The notes beneath the pieces were generated by a model. The model searched no databases, had not been told where the DNA came from, and worked only from the letters and a program-made list of their open reading frames with translations. Shown here piece after piece: positions 12,509 through 25,404 of a DNA stretch of 64,000 nucleotides (positions within the stretch are counted from its first letter, which is position 1; each line of letters opens with the position of its first letter). Position numbers and translations under genes: made by a program. This DNA comes from Chionis minor. Taxonomy: Eukaryota > Chordata > Aves > Charadriiformes > Chionididae. Where the stretch lies: contig VZSF01008872.1 in assembly GCA_013398295.1 (NCBI GenBank), forward strand, positions 186,001 through 250,000, read 5' to 3'.

Positions 12509-15500
12509 TTCTATGTGAGATGGATGCCATAATTATCAGTATTTAGGAACTTAGCACATAATATAAATCATGAACATTTTGCCATCTAGAAACAGTCTTT
12601 ACAGATAGAAGTGCTGTGCAGTAGCTGTCCCAAAGATGCTTATCATTCTTACTACTGAATTGCACTTGCCTTGGATTAACATTTATTTGTTTAATCATTT
12701 AGTTCCTTTTTTGCCTTAAGTCCTTTTTCAGCAAAAGCTATCCAAATATTTCCACACTGTCCTTGGTACACTTGGTAACGTCTACTGTCATAACAGGCAG
12801 ATAGGTCAAATGAAAACATTTAGCTTTGTACAGAAATGCATTCTTTCACAGTGGGAAATATATTTTGTTCAATACTTCCTGCCACCAGAACTAGTGTAGA
12901 CATCGATGTACAGGTACTTAGGCTTTTTTTCTTTTTCCTGCCAAATGTCATGACACAATATATAGCCTAAAAATGATCTTGGTTTTAAACAGAAATTACT
13001 TTTATTGACTGTCATAACTGAACCACCTCAAACTCTGGGAAGATTTAGGTCCTGATTGTAACTGAAGGCCATTTCTATAGGAGAGGTTTGAGAAAAGCAG
13101 ACATCAAAGGTCAAAAATCTAGATCTAAACTTTACGACTAGCTGTGGTCTTGGAAATGTGATACGATTTACAGAGTTTTTCAAAGCAATTAATTTATCCA
13201 AAATTCATGCTTCTAGTAGTTGAAGTAGACTCTAGACCTCTGACAGCCATACGTTTGCTGAAGGTGAAAAGTGCATTCACATCAGCTGTCCTCAGCTCCA
13301 AGGAGCAGCACGTTATGCCCAAGGCATGGTTAGCTACAAATTCTGAATCAGCACCTGTCCTGGCCAGGGTCCACCTGGGGAATGTTTTCTACAAGCTGCT
13401 CAAGCTCAGAGTTGCTTTCTGTTGCCTTTAAATCATATTGTGACTTCACTTAGATAATGAATATTTTAATCTAAAGAACTGCGCGGAGATGCTGTTATTT
13501 CAAATAGCTAGAACAAAGGCTTCATTTATTATTGTCATTAAAACCAAAAGTTAATGGCAAAAAGGTACTTTGGGAAGTACAAATCCAAGATTTGAAACTT
13601 TTATTGCATTTATGTAAATTTGCTTCTGAAATGCTTAAAAATTTCTTCGCAAGGTTAGAGAGACCTAGAGACAGCAAATTATTTTAAACCACTTATAATT
13701 CATTTAAATGAGCTAGGCTTTTGGCCAGGAACTTTTTTCCCCTTTCCAGAATAATGTCCTGCTAACTTCAATCCGTTGAAGTGTGGCATTTCTTAGATGC
13801 TGAATTATTAGAACAGTATTGTAAAAAAGCAAAATTTGATGTAGAAAATAAATATACACTGAGAAGACCATAAAATGTTTAATAGATCTACTCTTGCAAT
13901 TGTACTTAATGATTCTTAAATAGCGCAAACATTACAGTACCTCTGAGTCTTCAAAAATATGCATTTCATCAAATAGGATTTTGTAATCACTTGGGACATA
14001 ATTTCTTCTATGTAGTTTTTGTTATGAATACAATGAATTGTAGCTTACTGCTTTAGTCCCTCCATTTCAGAAAGGCAGGTGAGGCATCAGCTACCCACTA
14101 CATATAAATTACAAATTCTTCCATTTGCTTAAATTCCATCTTGGTGTGAAATGTATGTCACTCAAAGAAGTAGGGTAATATTGTAGAAAAACTACAATGT
14201 CATAAACGCTGTAATACATTGTGAACAACTGCTTTAAAGTACTCCAGAAACTTTAAAGTATAATCTGAGAGAATAAAAAATGTGAAGTTTAACTGCGATG
14301 CGTTAAAATGCTTTAACTCATCACCCAAAATACTTTCATACTTGTAAGAATTTTTGAACATCTAGAATGATGACATGCCAATATATCTTTTTAAAATCAC
14401 ATTTGCTGTATGGATGCTTTCTGAAATTTTTTGGAAGATAAGTGCTGTACATATAACATAATGTGATCTGCCTAATATAAAGACTAACCATCTGTTTTGT
14501 TTACTTCATCTTTTTCTTGCCTTCTTTTAAGTGCTAAGAAATGGTCATGTTCTGTAACTTTCCTGGTTCTTTTGCTTCCTTACAAGCATAGTGGTGCCAT
14601 GACTTCCCAAAGTCCAAGGAGCTGGGCATAGTAAGTGAGCATTGGATTGGCCTACTTGGACAGCTAGTCCTATGCGTGGAAGAAATGGTCATGCCATGAA
14701 GGTGCTGGTAGCCGAAACGTTCTCTTTGTCAGCTTAATCTAACGTCATGCTACTTGACTTCACTGGACAAACTTTTTCTGAAAGACAGTTTCTGCTACAG
14801 AGCATGAAGGCTCTTCTGTTGGTGTATGGAATGTGCTGAGGTGGTCATTCTTGATAATAATCTAGTGTCTTCCCTTAGCAGCACTTTTGCGTGATCTTTG
14901 GGCAATGCCAGTTGTGATTACTTCTGGTGGAAACTCAGCACTCCAGTGAAATGTTTCTCATGTCATTCAGACTAAAATTTCTTTGAACTCCTTTTTAAGA
15001 AAAGTATTTTTTACTGCTCAGACTCCTAGTTTGGCTGATTACCACCTTCAGGATCACTTTTTCCCCTCCATAGATCTTCTAATGAATATATATATAATTA
15101 GGACAAATGTTACACTGTATTTACAATGAATTTGGATTTCTGCATATGAAACTAGTTTATCTTAGCTTTCCATATGCTTACTAATTAAAGACATTTTAAA
15201 GTGATGCTATACACTGAATTACAGGTTGTGTACTAACCTGTTTTGAAGCCATGTGATTGTATATGCCTAAATGATCATATATGCCTAAATAATGTTTTGT
15301 CAAAAGTACAAGAACTTTTGCTCCGCATATAACCTGCATCTGTTGTATAAATCAGTATATAAATGTGTATTAAATTGTGTTCAGCTATACTGAACTTCTG
15401 AAACTTTTTCTAATACTCTTGAATGTTAGAAGGAATGACTGATAAAATCTTTATTGTTTAATCTATTTATAGAATCTGACTCTGAAACTGTTGCAACCAT

Positions 15501-17078
15501 TAACACTTTTTGTCAGCAAGGGAGAATATACTTGTTTTTCCAGTTATAACCCTAGATTTTTAGATTTCCATTGAAGAGAAACACCTTTGGAAGACATTTC
15601 AAAGTTCATTATTACTTCTTAACGTCTTAAAAATTCTTAAGCTGCTTAATACAGCATAACTTCATTAGGCTGTTTTCTAAATCAAACAATAAGAAAGTTG
15701 CAATTGTATGTTAAAGTCTGTTCTGCTTTCTTGTAACTATTCTTCTCCAAATATAAGAAAACATGTCAGAAAACAAACAAAAAAACTTTTAAAATTCTGA
15801 ATCTATATGCTCTTAAGCTCTGGGTTGCTTTTGGAATTTATACTGGCAAATTCTGGCAGACTGCAATAAGAATAATAGACACCTTTTATGAAGAGTCTCA
15901 CAGTTATCAGTAGGGTTAGAAGCCAGTCTACTACATTTTGCCTAGTCTCATATTTTGCCTCAATGTTTTGTACTACTCACTTCATATTTTAAATAAAAAA
16001 GCAAGACAATATAAAAAGAGAGAAGGAAAAAGTATTCAAGCAGGAAAATATTTGAGAAAACCAGTAAATGACTGATGTACATAACCGTTCTGGGGAACAG
16101 CATAAGGAATTTGAGATATGGAACAGGAGAAGAATAAGTATAGCTGTGGAGCGTGAACAGAAAAATGCCTGGGAGGATCATTCAGAAAGGATACTAGACT
16201 AGCAAAGCATGTTTAGCACTGCTCTATATAACACAATGCCTGAAGACTGAATGGAAGCTGTGTATTAAATTCATTATAGTAATTTTCTATGACTGCACAC
16301 ATACACCGGCATAAGACAAAAATGCTTAGAGTTCTGTACTGCATGCAAAAGGTATTTTTGATTGCGATAACCTGTGAAAAATCTTGTTAGTTTCTATAAC
16401 AAATGTTAGAACCACTTATGTGTAATTGAAAACTCCCAGGCACGTGAGTGACCATGTATGAGCCATGGATTATCTCCTCATGGAATAGTATTGCATCTTA
16501 TTTTTCCTTTTAGTAACTGTTTTCCAACTGTTATGTTTGTAGGCACCTGGTAAAGACTGTCTATCTGCTCTTTTGGACACTCAGTCATATAAATTCTCAT
16601 TGCTGAGGATACTGCTTACTGTTCTGAGCATTCCCCTTCACAGTTACGGGATTTGGCTCTAACTTTCTGGTTGATAGTAATCCCAGTGTTGTACAGATGC
16701 ATTCAACCCACCTTGAATGCATCCCCCCTGATGGATGATGTCTACATTAGCAACTTCATACCCTTTCTGTCTATCCCTGCTTAAGTAACCTTATCTTATT
16801 CCTAAAAACAACACTGTGGGCCAGATCCTGCCTTGTATAGCCCATACATTATCATAGAATGCAGGAGTGGAGAGCTTTCAAGACTGCTGAAAAATTGGTT
16901 CTTTCAGTTCTCTCAGAAAGGATACCTTGTTTTCTACTCAAGAGATACCTCTCTGTCCTTGTGTCTACATTTGAAGAAAATCCAGGGGGAGCTTGATTCA
17001 CAGTTCGTGGTTTTAAAATAGCTGTAAGCTCTGTTGTGTTGGAGGCACTGTTGTTCCTCGAGAAAAACACAGGTTCTC

Positions 17079-17091
17079 TTTTTTTTTTTTT
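17079..17091. repeat. Poly-T tract followed by pyrimidine run
   Basis: Thirteen T residues are followed by 'cctttctttttttaaa' and then an (AG)n stretch. It is a simple low-complexity tract and likely length-polymorphic. It produces lysine-rich spurious frames on the opposite strand. Confidence 0.85.
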
Positions 17092-18524
17092 CCTTTCTTT
17101 TTTTAAAGAGAGAGAGTTTATTAATGAATTGATGTCTGAAAAAAATTCTTCTCGTGTCTTTGGTAGATAACACTAATACGTTACGAACTCTTGGACCACA
17201 CTTGGTGCACTGCAGGTGAATTAGGTCACTGTTATGATGTTTATGAGATAGTCAGTTAAACTTTACAGAAATGTAGCATGAATAAGTGTAAAAGGTCATA
17301 TATACATATAAAAATTCCAAATAGAGAGGTCATTTTTCTTCTCAGACCACCAATTTCCTTTGGTGGCCCCCTGAGCCTGCCATATATTTTACCTTGTAAC
17401 CATGGCAGTGCAATAATTCTCAAGCTGAACCTTTTCACGGAACACAGCTTAAGTTTCACCAGCAGCAGGAAGCATCTGACTGAAAGGTAAATCATCATCT
17501 TCTGGAGATGGGATGCATGCTGTGTAATTCTGAGTTCAGTGTGGGTTTAGGGGGTCCAAGTTTAATAAATTCCTTCCCAGAGGCAGCTTTTTTTCTGCTG
17601 CCTACAGCTACAATAGGCATTTTGTTCAACTGCTAAACTTCATTCTTTAGAAAATGCACAGAACTTAATTGTTAAAATCAAATAAAAAATGCTAATCATT
17701 CTTCTACGGCTCTCTTGGTAGCCCATGCTGGTTTAACAGTTTACATCATTGTCGTCAAAAAGGAGATGTTACTTGAATGTTTTTACTAACATTTAAAAAC
17801 TGTAAGAGTGAAATACAAACAGAAAATTAAGTTATTAATGAGTGAAAGAGTAAAGTTATCATTATATTTAAAACACATTCTGATGGGTTGTAGATACATA
17901 TCTCTGCAGTTCACTCAGCCCTTAAATTGACTGTCATGCTGTATGCATCACGTACTATCTATTCAGTAAAAATTGTAAAAGGATGACATGATAATGCTTG
18001 TGAGTTGTATTATTCTATGGACTCTGCATCTATTCATTTTGCCTATTCAAAATTTATAATATCATGGGGTTTTTTTTATAACACTTCAACTAGTTTGTCC
18101 CAGAACACTGAAAGACCGTACAAGCATACAGAGAACCATTCGCGTACAAGAGGCAATTACTCTTTTTCACTGGGACTGTTTCAATATTGTGAGTTACAGA
18201 GCTGTGCAGACATCAGCTGCTCTTCCATGGAAATAACTCTTATTTAAAATGCAGCAAGAGAGAACTACCTGAAAACATATTTCACTCCTTTGTTCTGCTA
18301 TGTATTTGGCCTTGATCCAGCTTATATATAAATTAAATTAGTTGTTTTCACGTAATTTATTTTTGATCATATTTGTGTGCCTGACTGACAATAACAGTTT
18401 GCTTGCCTGATCATAACAGTAACTTGCTTATGCTCACCGCTGTCCTGGAAGATAAAGTTGTGACTGGACTTGATTTATCCATGAGCATCTATACTATCCT
18501 GAACTAACGGGTCTGTGCCTGGCT

Positions 18525-18564
18525 CATATATTAATGGCATATTAACATTAACCATATATTAATG
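18525..18564. repeat. Repeated catatattaatg motif with internal inverted repeat
   Basis: Exact 12-bp copies of catatattaatg occur at 18525-18536 and 18553-18564. Between them, ttaatg (18531-18536) and cattaa (18546-18551) form a short inverted pair. The whole is AT-rich with several TAAT cores. Confidence 0.6.
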
Positions 18565-18893
18565 CTCAGAGCAAAGATCTTTTGAAATATTTTGCAGCAA
18601 AATAGGAGGACATCCATCATTGTCATTTAGCCCTGCATGAATAAATATTTTGTGATGCCATAACTTTGAGAATGTAGCCGTGTAGGTTTTTTCTTGACTT
18701 AAGAGGTTTTGTGTGTATTGGAGAAATATTGTGTAGCTGGATTTAAACACAGATGTTAGAGGGATGTTGGTAGCAAAAATCTTGTTTTTCCAAGGAAATA
18801 GGAGAAGTGTTTTTTGCAATGAGTGCTTATTTGCAGTAGATGTTTGCAGTGAAGTAGTTTGAGCTTTATTGCAGGTAGAATGACGAATTTCAT

Positions 18894-18913
18894 GTTTGTT
18901 TGTTTGTTTGTTT
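18894..18913. repeat. (GTTT)5 microsatellite
   Basis: Five perfect GTTT units are followed by a T-rich extension. This is a simple tetranucleotide repeat and a candidate variable marker. Confidence 0.92.
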
Positions 18914-21712
18914 TTCTTTTTTGGATGTAATATGAAGAACATAGCTGTTACAAGAATTGGTTTATTACCAAATTATTACATGAAAAATTTTGAATGTTCA
19001 TATTTACTGATGAAAAAGCTATTTCTTTTGTTTATTTGTGTTGTTACTTTAATCTGTTTACTGAGTTAAAGCATTAAAATTAATCTAGTGACAGCACAAT
19101 TTAGAAAAACAAAGCAAGTTTCTGAAAGATAATATCAGCACAGAAATTGACTTCTACTAATACTGCTTGTTTCCCTAGAGGGCAAAATAAATTTTAAAAT
19201 TTTATGGGCTTATAAGAAAACATTAGTGAGGATACACTTCCTAGCTTCTTACTGTAGTGTTAATTATCAGCTATGGTCAGCAATTACTGCATGAAAATAT
19301 TCAATGATTTGCAGGTCATACAGCAAGCCAAGTTCTGTTCCACAGAATACTTTCATTTAGACTCTTTCCATACTATTGACACTAAAATACTGTACACTTA
19401 TGTCCAGTCTGAGATCTTTTCAAGGCTAGTATATTTTTCATGAACTCAAGCATTTTGCGATTAAATGTGGGGAGACAACACTTTGAGCTGAAAATTCTAG
19501 GAATTAGAGGTATTTCTTTTTCAAAGTGGGACATTTACTACAGCTCCTTTGTTTTTCTCGAGGCATATTCCTGGGGTGGATTGTTATCTTAAAGCACCAG
19601 GCTAAGAATTTTTAAAAATATTTTTGTTTAATATACATAGTAAGCATTTCCTGGAAAATAACTGCATCTTTTGACAGCATTATGACTTTAATTGCTTTCC
19701 CTATTTAATAATAGCTTGTTCATTTTGTTTATGTGGGAAGAGAGGCAAGATGTGGACAATGTGGTTTAATTGCGCCACGACACCATTAACATATCTGGGA
19801 GCATTGCTGGGAAATGAATGATGCAGTGTGGGTCATTGTTCTTTCATTGATTACTTGTGCTTGTCCAGGGATTATGCTGTCAGTCTTCTTCCTAGTAACA
19901 TTGCCGCAAGTAGTTCCTGAGACCCTGCTGTAAGCGTGTTAAGCTGTTCCCAGTGAAAGGAGATAGTCTTCCTGTTCAAATAAGTGCTGAAGGGCTTGGC
20001 TTCCTTGTTACTCAAAATTTCCAATTGCAGTTTATGAGACAGCTCAACCCTCTTATGAAATGAAAATTTGACTAGACTAATGCCAGGATGCAACAATTAA
20101 AGTCACACTATCTCTACCTTCTTGTCTTGCAAACAGGGTACAATCAGTTTTGAAAATAATATTTCCATTCCAGTAGTACTTTTAAAGTCCCAAAGGAAAC
20201 TAAATCAGTTTTCAGACCACCTATGGCCCTACTGCCACTAGTAGATGTGGGGTGAGAACTGCTGATTTGTCAGGAAGATGATGTGGGATTGGAGGCACAT
20301 CTGCAGTGAATTGTAATGAGCACCCTGCCCCCATCATACAGCTTCCAGGTAATTCTTTCATGGTACGTGTTACAGATGGTCCTCCCACTCCTTTTGTGAT
20401 TTTTCTCTTTAAATATGGTACCATCTAAAATGTTTCAAGACACACAGTGATGATAATGACTGTTTTGTAACCCAACATATTTTAAAAATGGCAGTTAGTA
20501 GTTTTATAGATGTGCAACCTGGATATCATCAAGCTTGTTCGAGAAGGAGAAAATATGAAGTAAAGGTTCTCAGTATTTTTTGTGAGATTGTGGCACAACT
20601 GGAATGCCAGACAAAACAATTGCAGAAACATCCCATATTACCATTGTTGCAGAGTGCTTTTTGTAGGGTATTAAATCAACAGGTCTAGTACTGCATATGC
20701 CATTCTCTTATTATTTCTCTAGAGAATTAAGCACTCAATGGTGTGCATTTTTTTTAAACTATAGCTCTTCATGTGTATGTTACAGAAGACAATTTCAAGA
20801 GGCAGCTCTTCAGTCATAAAATGGTGAGCTTTACAATGTTTCTGCATTGCTGTGCTGGTTTTTTGTCATATTTTTGGACCAGGTGAACACTTTCTTTTTT
20901 CCCCGAGGACTTTAGCTTTGGTGAAAACAACATTCTGAGCCTTAAGAACTCATATAATTTCAGGTAGCAGTTCTGATATGCAGAACCTAGGTTCTGACTG
21001 TCCTGAAGTTAAAAACTAAGAATATGTTACAAGCTATGGTATTTGAAGAGCCCTAAGAAAGTATTGTCCTTATCTGTAGATGTGCCACATTGCTGAAGGG
21101 TTGAAGTTTTGTCTAATTAAGACACAAGGTCCTGGTGCTCAGAGATGGACTTTTAGCTAGCTAGACATGAGATGAAATGCTACTTGTGATTGCTGGTTTG
21201 TGTTGAAGATTTAATAGCAGTGAAAAACCCAGCGTTGCTGGCAGGAGACCCAGCTAACTAACTGCAGTTGCGTGTCTTCTTGTAGGGCTCGATCTTTGAA
21301 AGTGCAAGGCCTAGTCTTTTGGGAACTGGTGCTGGGCTGACTTTTTGTTCTGAAGAGAACAAAGTCTGTTTATACAATTTTTATATACACACGCAGTCCT
21401 GTCTGGCTTCTTGCTTAGAAACTAGAAGTTCCTAGCTCCCCAAAACTGTAATGTGTGTGCTGGAAAGATACACAGTGTCTCAGAGGTGTAGTGTTTTTTT
21501 GAATGCAAAACAGCAGAGTTTTGCTCTAAGAGATGCTGCTAATAACAGACATCTATCTGCATCCAACCTGAAGCTACATATGTACATGCTAGGATTATGT
21601 GACTACTTCCACAGAAGTCATTTTGCTGTTCTAACTGTTCCTCTGAGGTGCTGGGTTTTTGGGTGTTTCTGAGTAGCCTGTTTGCACTTGGATTTAGTCT
21701 GGCTTTAGTCTT

Positions 21713-21742
21713 TAGATAAGGCATCTGCTTGTGCCTTATCTA
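21713..21742. repeat. Perfect stem-loop, 11-bp arms, 8-nt loop
   Basis: TAGATAAGGCA (21713-21723) and TGCCTTATCTA (21732-21742) are exact reverse complements separated by tctgcttg. Either strand could fold into a hairpin if transcribed. The stem is too short for a canonical microRNA precursor, and the flanks do not extend the pairing. Confidence 0.8.
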
Positions 21743-22747
21743 TAGGACAAGTTGTCTAGCAAAATGCCAGGTATGAGTTCATCTGCTTCCAACACACTTG
21801 CAGAGAAGCAAAGCTGGTGCCTATGTTCTCCCAAATGATAATGCTAAGAATTAGCATTAATTGAAAAAGATGGGTTTTACACTTACTGTGAGAGAAATGG
21901 ATGGCTGAAATGGGTTGAGAAATGGATGTGCTTATGAACCTTTCATTCTCATGTATATGTAGGAAGAAAGGCAAGACGTGAGTGAGGATGAGGAATGGCT
22001 TTCCAAGGTACTTTCTTGTGAAATTTGAAAGATTCGAGTGCATTTCAGTTTACACTCTTTCAGGACGTAATCCTCTCAGTACTAAATCCAGACCAGATGC
22101 TCATTTCAGAAGAGCCGTTTCTGTTTAATTAATGCTCTTGAGCTCCTCTTTTTGAAGCCTGAAGCCTTGCTAGTCTTCTCAAGAGAATCCACTAAGTTTG
22201 TACCTTGAAGGAGAGAGTAAGATTATTTTCTGGCTCTTGTTCTGTGAATGTGTTGCATCTGCAGAGTTCTGGCTCTTCATACCTTGAATTTTTGTAATTA
22301 TCCCTCCAATCCTCCCTATCCTCTATGACATTAAGAAACAAGAGTGTTTACACTTAGTTTCAGAATGTTGTAACTGAGCTGCATATTTACATACCCTGGA
22401 AAAGATTCATGGCTTCCAGCAGTGTAGCAGTATGTGGTCACTGAGGGAAAAGTTAACCTGCTAATGCAGGACCAACAGTTGTGATGTAAACACCATTTAT
22501 TTCCTCATATAGGTACAAACACACAAATTTGCAGTAAAATTGCAATATGTGTGGTGAATAGTGGTTAGGTATGTCTGTCTTCAGGTAACCATTTTTCTGA
22601 GGAGATGTGTCCATTTGCAAGATAAAGTGTATTATCTGAAATAATTTGGTGGTATTTATAGATGCTCATTTATTGAACAGAAAGGGAAAGCAGTTAAAAA
22701 AAGTTACCTGAGATGAGTTTGAAAACACGTTGGCCCAAATCTAACTT

Positions 22748-22765
22748 TCCATTTATATAAATGGA
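22748..22765. repeat. Perfect 18-bp palindrome
   Basis: TCCATTTATATAAATGGA equals its reverse complement. It contains CATTTATATAAATG with no spacer, so it could extrude as a cruciform or bind a symmetric dimer. It is the first of three dyads within 170 bp. Confidence 0.85.
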
Positions 22766-22785
22766 GCCTAATGAGGAAGGCATGC

Positions 22786-22801
22786 ACCTTTACCTAAAGG
22801 T
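22786..22801. repeat. Inverted repeat ACCTTTA-cc-TAAAGGT
   Basis: Seven-base arms ACCTTTA and TAAAGGT are separated by two bases. The symmetry is exact. It lies between the 18-bp palindrome and the long hairpin at 22868-22916. Confidence 0.75.
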
Positions 22802-22867
22802 CAGATTCAGATTGATTTTAACCGCAAAGGCAGCCGGGTGATAAATATTAATACAATGCAGCTTTTG

Positions 22868-22916
22868 TTTGAATTGTTAAAAATTTCACCAATGAAAATT
22901 TTTAACACAATTCAAA
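22868..22916. repeat. Long imperfect hairpin, 21/24-base arms, 4-nt loop
   Basis: The left arm TTTGAATTGTTAAAAATTTCA (22868-22888) pairs with 22893-22916. All left-arm bases pair, with two extra bases and one extra base bulged on the right arm, around the loop ccaa. This is the longest self-complementary structure seen in the window. It resembles the end-to-end remnant of an inverted-repeat element or a short foldback. The arms are AT-rich, so pairing energy is modest, and no target-site duplication is evident. Confidence 0.8.
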
Positions 22917-22939
22917 TGTCAAATATGAAAGCATTTTTC

Positions 22940-22951
22940 TTTTTTTTTTTT
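22940..22951. repeat. Poly-T tract
   Basis: A run of 12 T residues sits just downstream of the hairpin, inside a longer pyrimidine stretch ending 'cccctttctg'. Confidence 0.85.
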
Positions 22952-23750
22952 CCCCTTTCTGTTTTGTGTATCTGCAAAGACTGCAAAACCTAGGGCTTAA
23001 TTTCAGAGAGGTTACCAGTTGCATATTTCTGAATTTTCATGGGAATAACATTTCTGATTTTTCATTGGAGTACTTATAACAAGAACATCGAATGCAAACC
23101 TGGAGGACCAAAGAAAGATCCTATTGTAGATCTACAGTTCACTGACAGTCTTTAATATTAAATTATCCAGCTTATGGTGGTTCAGTTCAGGTTAGACAAA
23201 GGACTTCCCTGTATATAGTCTCTTGAGAGTTAAAAAATGCATTAAAATACTGACTTTAATTAATATTAAAACACTTGAATAAGAATGCACTTGGCACTTG
23301 CATCAGTTATTTTCAGTTGTAAGTTTTTATTCAGTTTCCCACATTAGATCAATGTTTATGACCAAATTCCAAAATTATTGACGTCATCAAAAGTAGATAT
23401 TATCCACTCTGAACTTCTCAATCCAATGCACCTCATATGAGGCTTTGATCAGAGACAGCAGTTATAATTGCTTGTCCACCTAAACCTTCCCTACTTTCCT
23501 AAGAGTTTGTCCCAGATTTCTCAGTCATACTCAGCATTAATACAATTTGTTATCTTTAAATTTATTTATACTCCAAACGGATTTCATGCAGACATCAACA
23601 AAGCATAATTGTTCTGCCTTACTAATATAATTACCTCACTTGTGCTACCTGTAAAATAAATCTAGGGATACTGCCCAGTTTTTAAAATATCTGGAGAACC
23701 TTGGTTGCAAGATGCAGTATGGTTTTGAATTACATTTGCTAGTTTTAAAA

Positions 23751-23801
23751 TTATTCTCAGCCATCCCATTTTGATTTATTCTCAGCCATCCCCATTTTGA
23801 T
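23751..23801. repeat. Tandem duplication of a 25-26 bp unit
   Basis: Copy one (23751-23775) and copy two (23776-23801) both read 'ttattctcagccatccc', then 'attttgat', and differ by a single extra C in the second. The copies are directly adjacent, which indicates a recent local duplication by slippage or repair. Confidence 0.88.
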
Positions 23802-24400
23802 TTCATTATTTACTACAAGGATAGATATAAAATAAAACATCTAACAACATTACTTACTGACCTGTTGCTTTATTTTGTTTTGGGCTTTTTTGTTTATGCT
23901 GAGTATAAGTAGGTAATCACATTAAAAATTGGTACTATGCCTATTATTTTCTGCTGCAGCCAAATCATAAAATCCCAAATCTTTGATTTGAGCTGTGACA
24001 ACATACTGCAGAAAACACATTTATCTTTCTGTAAACTGGATGCATTTTATGTTCTCTTCCAAAGCTAATGAACTTCACTATATCCTGTGTAGCACACAGA
24101 AGAGTTGTAAAATTATCTCTAAATACTCAAGAACACTTGGTAATCTAACCAGCAGCACAGTCTAGCTATTTAGTGCCATAAAAAGAATTAGCCTCCTTAC
24201 GTCAAAGAAAATTTGTCATTTTTAGAGTCTATGAAGAGGTAATTTTGCTGGACCAAGTTCACCTATAACTAGAAGTTGAATTTAGTATTAAGACTGAATG
24301 GTGGTCACCAGGCTACACATCTACAAAGAAGAGTTAATAAAGAACAGCTTTCAAAGGCTGGAGTGACACACTTAAATCTCAGGAGGAAAAAAATTTGTGT

Positions 24401-24419
24401 ATGTGTGTGTGTACACACA
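24401..24419. repeat. Alternating (TG)n/(CA)n palindrome, Z-DNA-prone
   Basis: Nineteen bases alternate strictly between purine and pyrimidine (atgtgtgtgtgtacacaca). The central 14 bp TGTGTGTACACACA is a perfect palindrome at 24406-24419. Confidence 0.85.
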
Positions 24420-25125
24420 GTAACTATATACTGGTTATATACAATTAGTATATGAAGCAGTAGGTGAGATCTTTTTCAAGATATACTTAATGCACAATAA
24501 ATGCAATTTCAGAATATTGAATTTGATTTGCACATAAAAATCCAGTTTGTATTTTCACTCAAAGTTCTAGAAAATATTCAAAATGAGAACACCTCTATGA
24601 ATTCTGGTTGGGCTATGTTTTTTCTCTGAAGTTTTAAGTGAAAAGTAATGTATGCCAAGCCATGGTTTTCTGTAGAAGCATTGCTACTTCTAATGATTCA
24701 GTATTCACAAACCCTGCACTTTGTACGTGGCTCCAGTGCATACAAAAAACTAACATTCTCATATTCGATGAAATTGCAGTTGATAAGTGATCAACATGCA
24801 GTTGCACAGCCCAGCCCACATTTAGCAACATGGCCTTGAATGAAAATTGGTGTAAAAAGTTGCTGATAGACAGGCTACAGGAGTTGAAAGGCTGAAATCT
24901 TCCCAATGAACATGTTGAAATCACAGGGGTTTCCAAACCAGTTGTTTAGTCTAATGTGTATGCGGCAGCTTACGGTATAATTCTGATTTCCTCTTGCTGT
25001 TCAATTAATACTTATACATGGTGATATGAACACTGAGTCAGTCACACGACTGAGTGGTTACTTTATGCCAAGGGATGTTTCTCATTAGTTCTTTTCTTTA
25101 GTTTATTATCCTAATCAGTTTGGTT

Positions 25126-25156
25126 GGGGGGTTTTTTTGGGTTTGGGGGGAGGGGG
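25126..25156 (+). other. Canonical G-quadruplex motif in a G/T-rich tract
   Basis: Four G runs, G6 (25126-25131), G3 (25139-25141), G6 (25145-25150) and G5 (25152-25156), are separated by loops of 7, 3 and 1 bases. This satisfies the usual G3+N1-7 pattern. The motif sits in a T/G-rich low-complexity stretch reaching about 25186. It has strong strand asymmetry, with G and T on the + strand only. The pattern is direct observation. Folding in the cell is inference. Confidence 0.8.
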
Positions 25157-25358
25157 AGGTTTATTTGGTTTTTGGGGTTTTTTTTGTTTTTTCTTCATTA
25201 GTCCTGTCTTTTTGAACATCACCACTGATCTTTTCCTTTACATTCATTCCTCTAATAGTCTGTGTCTCATGGTTTTTCATAGAGCTTTCCAGATTCCTTC
25301 CTGGGAACAAGTAACCATCAAGTGCAGAACCTTTACTGCTTTAAGGTTTTGTTCTTTC

Positions 25359-25404
25359 CCACTTACTTTTTTTCCCACTTTATTTACCACTTACTTTCTT
25401 TCCC
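25359..25404. repeat. Pyrimidine-rich direct repeat, period 28
   Basis: An 18-base unit of the form ccacttactttYtttccc occurs at 25359-25376 and 25387-25404 with one difference, separated by 10 bases. It is part of a pyrimidine-rich region downstream of the G/T tract. Confidence 0.65.

Larger units (their letters stand above)
9694..22747. other. Non-coding sequence with small repeats, no gene recognised
   Basis: No gene is supportable here. Items present are a purine-biased stretch at 10758-10915, a homeodomain-motif direct repeat at 12474-12508, a T13 tract at 17079-17091, repeated catatattaatg at 18525-18564, (GTTT)5 at 18894-18913 and a stem-loop at 21713-21742. The frame at 18559-18942 on the minus strand (127 codons) covers low-complexity AAC/AAA codons produced by the T-rich microsatellite and is not credible as a gene. 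Around 19730-19860 the sequence is less AT-rich and contains 'tttaattgcgccacgacacc'. It could be a conserved element, but nothing in this window alone proves that. Confidence 0.65.

Noticed and set aside
18559..18942. 127-codon minus-strand frame rich in K, N and T
   Set aside because: Its N-terminal part is the translation of the (GTTT)n/T-rich microsatellite on the other strand. The rest shows no recognisable features.
21713..21742. Stem-loop considered as a microRNA precursor
   Set aside because: An 11-bp stem with no extension in the flanks is too short for a Drosha/Dicer substrate.
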